This document shows, piece by piece, positions 1-5,090 of a DNA stretch of 6,782 nucleotides. This DNA is from Chloroflexota bacterium (lineage in GTDB: Bacteria > Chloroflexota > Anaerolineae > Fen-1058): positions 1 through 6,782 of the forward strand of contig JACRBO010000038.1 of assembly GCA_016219235.1 (NCBI GenBank), read 5' to 3'. The notes under the pieces are model-generated. The model saw only the letters and a program-made list of their open reading frames with translations, did no database searches and was not told where the DNA came from. The translations under genes and the position numbers were made by a program. How positions within the stretch are numbered: the stretch's first letter is position 1; each line of letters starts with the position of its first letter.

Positions 1-1
1 A

Positions 2-646
2 GGCTACGACATCGTCTCCGGCTGGCGGCAGGCGCGCAAAGAGCCGCTCATCACGCGCCGCGTCCCATCGGCGGTGGCCAACCGTATCATCGGCCGCAGC
101 ACCGGCATCTATCTGCACGATTCGGGCTGTTCACTCAAAGCCTACGATTGGCATGTGATCAAAACGGTGAAGCTGTACGGCGACATGCACCGCTTCATCC
201 CGGCCTTTGCCTCGTGGATGGGCGTAACGGTGGCTGAGGTGCCGGTGAAAGATCGCGCGCGCAAATTCGGCAAGAGCCACGTCGGTTTCTCGCGCACCTT
301 CCGCGTTTTTCTCGATCTGTTTACGCTGACGTTCCTGCTCAGTTTCCAGGGCAAACCCATGCGCCTGTTCGGCAGCGTGGGCCTTGTCACCAGCGGCTTC
401 GGCGGGCTGATTCTGGCCTATCTGGCCCTCCTTAAAATCTTCGAGGGTGCGCTGTTGAGCAATCGCCCGCTGCTCTGGCTGGGCGTCATGTTGGTGATTA
501 TCGGCGTGCAGTTCCTGTTCTTTGGCTTCATGGCCGAGATGCTGATGCGCACGTACTACGAGTCGCAGGGCAAGAGCATCTACGTCGTGCGGGAAGTTGT
601 ACGGCGCAACCAGCCTGACGGGAAGAATGAGGGACAGCGGGCATGA
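2..646 (+). CDS. GT2 family glycosyltransferase (polyprenyl-phosphate sugar synthase, DPM1-like), 5'-truncated
   Basis: Only the C-terminal 214 codons are present; the reading frame is open to the window edge at base 2, so the GTG at 74 is internal and not a start. Visible at residues 1-8 is the GYDIVSGW block, followed by the charged R/K stretch, PSAVANRIIG, then the D-S-G-C-SLKAYD motif and YGDMHRFIPA at about residues 62-71. All of these are hallmarks of the DPM1/DPMS-like GT2 subfamily that transfers a sugar from a nucleotide sugar to a polyprenyl phosphate on the cytoplasmic membrane face. The basic stretch RARKFGKSH at about residues 86-94 matches the conserved R-x-x-G-x-S-K-like region. 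The tail holds two hydrophobic helices (about residues 120-145 and 155-177), as in membrane-anchored bacterial members. The last five codons lie inside an octamer repeat array. The sugar and the exact acceptor cannot be told from sequence. The family call is strong; the 5' half, including the DXD nucleotide-sugar site, is outside the window. Confidence 0.88.
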   Translation, partial: GYDIVSGWRQARKEPLITRRVPSAVANRIIGRSTGIYLHDSGCSLKAYDWHVIKTVKLYGDMHRFIPAFASWMGVTVAEVPVKDRARKFGKSHVGFSRTFRVFLDLFTLTFLLSFQGKPMRLFGSVGLVTSGFGGLILAYLALLKIFEGALLSNRPLLWLGVMLVIIGVQFLFFGFMAEMLMRTYYESQGKSIYVVREVVRRNQPDGKNEGQRA

Positions 647-713
647 GGGACGGAGGGACGGAGGGATGGAGAGAAATGTCCCGCCATCGCTCTGTCTCTC
701 AGTCTCTCCCTCT
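629..713. repeat. Octanucleotide tandem array with inverted partner, between GT2 and GT-C genes
   Basis: The left part, 629-676, is six 8-base purine-rich units with consensus GAGGGACG (629, 637, 645, 653, 661, 669; the second and last are degenerate). A 13-base spacer (677-689) holds TGTCCC, which can pair with GGGACA/GGGACG in the left units. The right part, 690-713, is three pyrimidine-rich 8-base units of form CTCNNTCT. The element starts inside the GT2 coding region, so it encodes the last residues and supplies the stop codon's context, and it fills nearly all of the 91-base gap to the next gene. The strong purine/pyrimidine strand asymmetry and inverted arrangement would let the transcript fold into an imperfect stem-loop. 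Confidence 0.75.
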
Positions 714-737
714 TGTTGCGCCTGAAGTGAAGCGTTC

Positions 738-3320
738 ATGAAGTCCGTCCTCCGCCGCCACGCCCTCATCCTCGCCTTCTACACCGTCCTCGCGCTGATC
801 ATGACCTGGCCGCTGATCGCGCAGCTGGGCACGCACTATGCCGGCAACAATGAAGACTTGTGGGTGTTTCAGTGGGACAACTGGTGGACGCGCTACGCTT
901 TGCAGCACGGGCAAGACATCCTGTTTACGCCGCTGCAATTCTATCCGGTTGGCGTCAGCCTGGCCGCGCACTCGCTGAGTTTCTACAACTCTTTCCTGTG
1001 GATTCCGCTGGCCGCGGTCTTCGGTGACATTGCCGCCTATAACCTCACCATCCTGCTCACCTTCATCCTCAGCGGCTACACGATGTTTCTGTTGGCGGAG
1101 TATCTGGTTAATCAGGGATCAGGAACTGGCGCTCAAACGCCCCAGTTACCGATTACCGATTACCGATTACCAATTACCAATCCCCGATCCCTGATCCCCG
1201 CTTTACTGGCCGGTCTCGTCTTCGCCTTCGCGCCCTATCATTTCTCACAATCGCTGGGGCACGTCAGCCTGGCGAGTGTGCAATGGTTTCCGCTGTTAGC
1301 CTTGTTTGCCTTGAAGACCGTGCGCGAGGCGCGCTGGCGCAATGCCGTCATCATCGGCCTGCTCATCGGGTTGATCACCGCCACGCGGCTGCAATTTCTA
1401 GTGCTGGGCGGCGTGGTCTTTGCGATCTTCGTCGCCGTCGATTGGCTCGTCGCGCGCCGCGATTGGGCGTCCGACCTGCACGGACGTGGCGCGATCGGGC
1501 GGTTGTTGGCCGCCGCCGTGTTCGGCCTGATCCTCTCGCTCCCGATCGTTTTGCCGGCGGCCCAACTATTCACGCAGGCCGACTCGCCCGATGCGTTGAT
1601 TGCCGACGAGCAGACGTGGGGGCAAACCGACCTGGCGGCCTACTTCGTGCCGATGACGTATCATCCCGTCTTCAGCCGGCTCGTTCGACCGCTGTACAAG
1701 AACTTTGCCAAGAATCAAGCCTGGATGCCGTTCCTCGGCTACAGCGTGCTCGCGCTATCGATCTGGGGCGCGGTGAAAGCCAGACGCCGATCGGCGCCGT
1801 GGGTGGCAATCGGCCTGTTTCTGTTTGTCATGGCGCTTGGCCCGTTCTTGCGGGTGAATGGTGTTGCTTACGAAAATATCCAGCTGCCCTATGCGCTGAT
1901 CGGCGATACGTTTCCGCTCAACACGCTGCGTTCGCCCGATCGCTACAACCTGCTGCTGCCGCTGGCTTTGGCCGTGCTGGTGGCCTTTGGCGCGAACGAC
2001 GTGCTAAGCCGCCTCAAGCAGCCGCGCCCGCAAGTGTTGCTGGGCCTGTTCATCGGCGCCCTGATCCTCTTTGAATATCTGGGCTGGCCGTATCCGACGA
2101 TCGCGCCGCTGAAAACCTCGGCGTTTCATGCGCAGCTGGCTGACGACCCGGAGTCTTATGCCGTGCTCGACATTCCGCTCGAACGCTCGGACACCAAGTA
2201 CTATCTGTATTATCAGACGCAGCATCAGCATCCGCTGGTGCAGGGGCGCGTCGCGCGCGTGCCGCCCGAAGCGTTTCAGGTCTTCAATGACATCCCGCAG
2301 CTCGCCGACTGGCGCAACTCCATGAGTGCGACCCAACAACTCGATCTTGGCGCGCAGTTGGCGCGGCTGGCCGACTACAACGTGCGCTATATCATCCTCC
2401 ACAAGAACCTGACCGCGCCGAACCTCGTTGCCATCCAGCGCGATTACTTGAGCCTGACGCCGGTGTTCGAGGACGATCAGATCGCGGTGTATACCACCCG
2501 CCCGGTGATTCTACCCCAGGCGACACTCGGCCCGATCGATCTGCTCAACAGTTGGCTCAGCATATCCGGCCCCGACCAGCCCATTCAACTATCGATCCGC
2601 TGGGCGGCCAATCAGCTCATCGGACGTGATGCCGATCTGCAACTGTCCATTATTGACAGCGCTCACACCGCAGTCATCAGCCAAACCGATCGGCTGGCGC
2701 CAGCCACCTCGACCTGGCAGCCGCAGCAGCTGGTCGTGGGCGGTTATACACTGACGCCCACGCAGACGCTCCTGCCCGGATCATATACTGTGCGGGTCAG
2801 CGTACTGGTGGACGGGCGGGTGATCGGCAGCGCCGATCTGCCGCATCGCCTGATCAACGAACCGGCGCGCGACAACGGCCTGTGGCTGATGGTCGTCAGC
2901 GAAGAACCGCGCGTGCGGTTCAACGTCCCCATCGAACTCCGGGCGGCCGATGTCAGCCGGCGCGGGAATCTGTTATCATTGTGGCTGCACTGGCGCGCTC
3001 ATGAAGCGCCCGGTGTCAACACCAAATACTTCGTCCACCTGATTGACGAGACCGGCCAGATTGGCGTGCAAGACGACAGCCTGCACGTCAAATACACTCG
3101 GCCCAGTTCAACGTGGCAAGCCGATCAGATGATCAGCGATCTCATCGAACTGCCGTTATGGAATCTCAAGCCCGGTCAGTATCGCATTGCCGTCGGCCTG
3201 GCCGATCCCGACACGGGCGAGCGCTTGCCGGCCTTCGGATCAGACGGCAATCCGCTACCGGACAACCGCTATGTATTCACAGAAACCATTCAAATTGCGC
3301 CCAATGCGTTGACAAAGTAA
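738..3320 (+). CDS. Multi-spanning GT-C-like membrane protein with large extracytoplasmic C-terminal domain (putative glycosyltransferase)
   Basis: 860 residues. Residues 9-28 form a first membrane helix followed by TWPLIAQLGTH and an acidic E39-D40 in the first outer loop, then a W-rich stretch (WDNWW at 46-50). This is the usual GT-C layout, where acidic residues in the first extracytoplasmic loop serve catalysis. About ten further hydrophobic segments follow between residues 82 and 450. The RSPDRYNLLLPLA stretch near 398-410 resembles a conserved loop-helix motif of such proteins. Residues 455-590 look like a soluble alpha/beta part, and 600-855 are beta-rich. The last 120 residues resemble a beta-sandwich often attached to Chloroflexota glycosyltransferases (FVHLID, then Q-D-D, S-x-W, PGQY, GERLPAF). 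The ATG at 738 is chosen because a membrane helix follows at once and stop codons precede it; the ribosome site is weak (GAAGTGAAG). An in-frame heptamer repeat encodes residues about 125-154, between two helices. Substrate unknown; a non-catalytic YfhO-like role is an alternative. Confidence 0.8.
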   Translation: MKSVLRRHALILAFYTVLALIMTWPLIAQLGTHYAGNNEDLWVFQWDNWWTRYALQHGQDILFTPLQFYPVGVSLAAHSLSFYNSFLWIPLAAVFGDIAAYNLTILLTFILSGYTMFLLAEYLVNQGSGTGAQTPQLPITDYRLPITNPRSLIPALLAGLVFAFAPYHFSQSLGHVSLASVQWFPLLALFALKTVREARWRNAVIIGLLIGLITATRLQFLVLGGVVFAIFVAVDWLVARRDWASDLHGRGAIGRLLAAAVFGLILSLPIVLPAAQLFTQADSPDALIADEQTWGQTDLAAYFVPMTYHPVFSRLVRPLYKNFAKNQAWMPFLGYSVLALSIWGAVKARRRSAPWVAIGLFLFVMALGPFLRVNGVAYENIQLPYALIGDTFPLNTLRSPDRYNLLLPLALAVLVAFGANDVLSRLKQPRPQVLLGLFIGALILFEYLGWPYPTIAPLKTSAFHAQLADDPESYAVLDIPLERSDTKYYLYYQTQHQHPLVQGRVARVPPEAFQVFNDIPQLADWRNSMSATQQLDLGAQLARLADYNVRYIILHKNLTAPNLVAIQRDYLSLTPVFEDDQIAVYTTRPVILPQATLGPIDLLNSWLSISGPDQPIQLSIRWAANQLIGRDADLQLSIIDSAHTAVISQTDRLAPATSTWQPQQLVVGGYTLTPTQTLLPGSYTVRVSVLVDGRVIGSADLPHRLINEPARDNGLWLMVVSEEPRVRFNVPIELRAADVSRRGNLLSLWLHWRAHEAPGVNTKYFVHLIDETGQIGVQDDSLHVKYTRPSSTWQADQMISDLIELPLWNLKPGQYRIAVGLADPDTGERLPAFGSDGNPLPDNRYVFTETIQIAPNALTK
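1110..1198. repeat. In-frame heptanucleotide array with short inverted arm inside the GT-C gene
   Basis: The left arm, 1110-1129, reads as 7-base units AATCAGG and GATCAGG, then AACTGG. After a 12-base spacer, the right arm, 1143-1198, is eight consecutive 7-base units: CAGTTAC, three copies of CGATTAC, then variants CAATTAC, CAATCCC, CGATCCC and TGATCCC. The arms are partly complementary: AACTGG with CCAGTT, and ATCAGGGATC with GATCCCTGAT. Because 7 is not a multiple of 3, the array is read in three frames in turn, producing a heptapeptide period (LPITDYR, then LPITNPR) at residues 137-150. It falls in a loop between two predicted membrane helices, where extra sequence is tolerated. No stop codon is created in the reading frame. 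Confidence 0.85.
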
Positions 3321-3322
3321 CC

Positions 3323-3354
3323 AATCCACTAATCCGCCAATTTACTATTCAACT
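3323..3354. repeat. Octanucleotide array filling the gap between GT-C and AlkP-like genes
   Basis: Four degenerate 8-base units beginning AATCC/AATTT/ATTCA sit at 3323, 3331, 3339 and 3347 (first unit AATCCACT). The array starts two bases after the TAA of the upstream gene and occupies most of the 52-base gap. It is clearly more AT-rich than the flanking genes. Units are divergent, so the periodicity is weaker than in the other arrays. Confidence 0.55.
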
Positions 3355-3372
3355 ATCGGACGACACAACTAT

Positions 3373-5010
3373 ATGACTAAATTACTCATCATCGGCCTCG
3401 ACGGGGCCACTTTCGATTTGATCAAACCGTGGGCGGCAGAGGGCAAGTTGCCCACGCTGGCTCGCCTCATGCAGACCGGCGTCACCGGCAACCTCGAATC
3501 GACGCTGCCGCCCGTGACCTCGCCGGCGTGGCCTACCTTCATGACTGGCAAGAATCCCGGCAAGCACGGTGTCTTCGACTTCATCCGGCCGCGCGCCGGG
3601 ACGTTTGACATGGTCAACGCCTCGCAGATTCACAGTAAATTGCTGTGGGAAATCCTCAGTGAAGCGGGCTATTCCGTGGGCGTGCTCAACGTGCCCATCA
3701 CCTATCCGCCGCGACCCGTCAACGGCTACATGATTCCGGGCCTGCTCTCGCCTGATCAGGGCAAGACCGTCTATCCCGCCGATCTGCTCAAGCCCTACGA
3801 AGCCGAACTGGGCAAATATCGGCTGACGCCCAATGTGCAGTACAAAGCGGGCAACGAAGCGGAGTTCATCGCGGACTTGCACGACCTCATCGACACGCAG
3901 CTGCGCTATGCGCTGCGCTTGATGCAGGATCAGCCAACCGATGTAGTGATGCTGCATTTTCTTGCCACCGACAACGGCTCGCACGCGCTGTGGCGCTTCA
4001 TGGACAAGACCCATCCACGCCACGATGCCGCCCTCGCGCCGAAGTATGGCGATGCTTTGCTTAAGGTCTATCAACATCTCGATCGCGCTGTAGGCGAGAT
4101 TGAATCAGCAATCAGCAATCAACATTCCACAATCATCATGTCCGATCACGGCTTTGGCCCGCTGCATCGCACCATCAACCTGAATATTCTCTTCCTGGAA
4201 AAAGGCTTAATGCGCCTGAAGCGCAACTTCTCCACGCAAGTGCGCTGGTGGGCCTTCCGCAACGGCCTGACGCCCGCGACGGCTTACAAGATCCTGAGCA
4301 AACTCGGCCTGCAAAACATCACGGCCAAAGTCAGCCGCAAAGCGCGCAACGAAGTAGTGGGCAAGTTCCTGTCCTTTGAAGATGTGGACTGGAGTCAGAC
4401 CCTGGCCTATTCGATGGGCCACGTCGGGCAGATTTATCTCAACGTGCAAGGGCGCGAGCCGCACGGCATCATCACGCCCGATCGATATGCGGCGGCCCGC
4501 CAGCAAGTGATCGATGCGCTGAACACGTTGACCGATCCGGCTACGGGCAAAGCCTTAGTCGATCGCATCATCCCGCGCGAGGAAGCCGCGCACGGCCCAT
4601 ACGCCGATCAGGGCGCCGACCTGCATCTAATCCTCGATGGCTACAAGACGATCGCCTTTCCGTTATTCGCCACGGAAGGGCGCGTGCTCACGCCGCAGAT
4701 TCGCGGCGACAGCGGCTGCCATCGACTGCACGGCATCTTCATCGGTCAAGGTGCAGCCTTTGAGCAGGGCACAACCATCGACGGCGCGCGCATCATCGAT
4801 CTCGCTCCGACCATTTTGCACATCCTGGGCCAGCCCGTGCCCGCCGATATGGACGGCCGTGTGTTGAGCGCAGCGCTCTCCGCCGAGCTGCGCGGCAAAT
4901 CGGCGCAAGTGGGCGCGGCCGCCGCTGCCTCGCAAACGCAGGTCGATTTCACCGACGCCGAACAGGCCGAAGTAGAAGAGCGCTTGCGGGCGTTAGGCTA
5001 CCTGGGCTAG
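3373..5010 (+). CDS. Alkaline-phosphatase-superfamily phosphohydrolase/phosphomutase (type I phosphodiesterase-like, COG3379-type)
   Basis: 545 residues, a normal length for this family. The N-terminus LLIIGLDGATFDLI carries metal ligand D10. PPVTSPAW (46-53) followed by TFMTGKNPGKHGVFDF holds the likely nucleophile T49 (or S50). ATDNGSH with the following LWRFMD gives D200 and H204; MSDHGFGP gives D258 and H259; HRLHGIF gives H453. These are the two-metal-site residues expected of the alkaline phosphatase superfamily, so the enzyme looks intact. The end, EEVEERL-like then RALGYLG, is typical of COG3379 proteins. There is no signal peptide or membrane helix, so it should be cytoplasmic or peripheral. 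Members hydrolyse or transfer phosphate esters, but the substrate is not known; the setting between glycosyltransferases suggests a sugar phosphate or lipid-linked phosphate (inference). The ATG at 3373 is the natural start, directly before the beta strand with D10; ribosome site weak. A 35-base heptamer array encodes residues 244-255, just ahead of D258. Confidence 0.9.
   Translation: MTKLLIIGLDGATFDLIKPWAAEGKLPTLARLMQTGVTGNLESTLPPVTSPAWPTFMTGKNPGKHGVFDFIRPRAGTFDMVNASQIHSKLLWEILSEAGYSVGVLNVPITYPPRPVNGYMIPGLLSPDQGKTVYPADLLKPYEAELGKYRLTPNVQYKAGNEAEFIADLHDLIDTQLRYALRLMQDQPTDVVMLHFLATDNGSHALWRFMDKTHPRHDAALAPKYGDALLKVYQHLDRAVGEIESAISNQHSTIIMSDHGFGPLHRTINLNILFLEKGLMRLKRNFSTQVRWWAFRNGLTPATAYKILSKLGLQNITAKVSRKARNEVVGKFLSFEDVDWSQTLAYSMGHVGQIYLNVQGREPHGIITPDRYAAARQQVIDALNTLTDPATGKALVDRIIPREEAAHGPYADQGADLHLILDGYKTIAFPLFATEGRVLTPQIRGDSGCHRLHGIFIGQGAAFEQGTTIDGARIIDLAPTILHILGQPVPADMDGRVLSAALSAELRGKSAQVGAAAAASQTQVDFTDAEQAEVEERLRALGYLG
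4103..4137. repeat. In-frame heptanucleotide array next to the metal-binding DHG motif
   Basis: Five 7-base units at 4103, 4110, 4117, 4124 and 4131: AATCAGC twice, then AATCAAC, ATTCCAC and AATCATC. It encodes residues from about E244 to I255 and ends eight bases before the D258-H259 codons. In homologues this place is a helix end, a short turn and the beta strand that leads to the DH pair, so the repeat supplies part of a core strand. Confidence 0.75.
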
Positions 5011-5022
5011 CGGCCTAGCTTC

Positions 5023-5061
5023 GCGGGCGCTGACGCAGTGGCTTCAGCGCCCGCTTGATTT
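5023..5061 (+). terminator. Rho-independent terminator after the AlkP-like gene
   Basis: A perfect 11-base inverted repeat, GCGGGCGCTGA at 5023-5033 and TCAGCGCCCGC at 5044-5054, encloses a 10-base loop and is followed by TTGATTT. It lies 13 bases after the TAG at 5008-5010. The stem is GC-rich and the tail only moderately T-rich, so termination may be partial. It separates the first three genes from the fourth. Confidence 0.75.
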
Positions 5062-5090
5062 ACGCGCCACGATCGGCGGCGGCATATTCA

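Noticed and set aside
629..713. CRISPR array
   Set aside because: Units are 7-8 bases and directly adjacent, with no unique spacers of about 30 bases and no cas genes.
131..769. Long minus-strand reading frame (212 codons) opposite the GT2 gene
   Set aside because: It is antisense to a clearly conserved gene, its product is low in hydrophobic order and rich in Q, H, R and E, and it shows no family motif; a GC-rich shadow frame.
1143..1198. LPITD/LPITN peptides as sortase LPXTG-like signals
   Set aside because: They come from a heptamer DNA repeat, sit in a loop inside the membrane domain and not at a C-terminus, and lack the following helix and basic tail arrangement.
1110..1198. Frameshift or pseudogene caused by repeat insertion
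   Set aside because: The frame remains open and homologous-looking sequence continues on both sides; the insertion is in frame.
1283..2074. Plus-strand 263-codon frame overlapping the GT-C gene
   Set aside because: Arginine- and alanine-rich composition typical of an alternate frame of GC-rich DNA; the overlapping frame has membrane helices and conserved motifs throughout.
3309..3337. Promoter for the AlkP-like gene, from a perfect TTGACA at 3309-3314
   Set aside because: No acceptable -10 hexamer lies 15-19 bases downstream; the TTGACA is part of the last codons of the upstream gene.
5055..5090. Promoter for the PMT-like gene (TTGATT with a CATATT-like box)
   Set aside because: Spacing is too long at about 22 bases, the -10-like box nearly touches the ATG, and TTGATT is better explained as the terminator tail.
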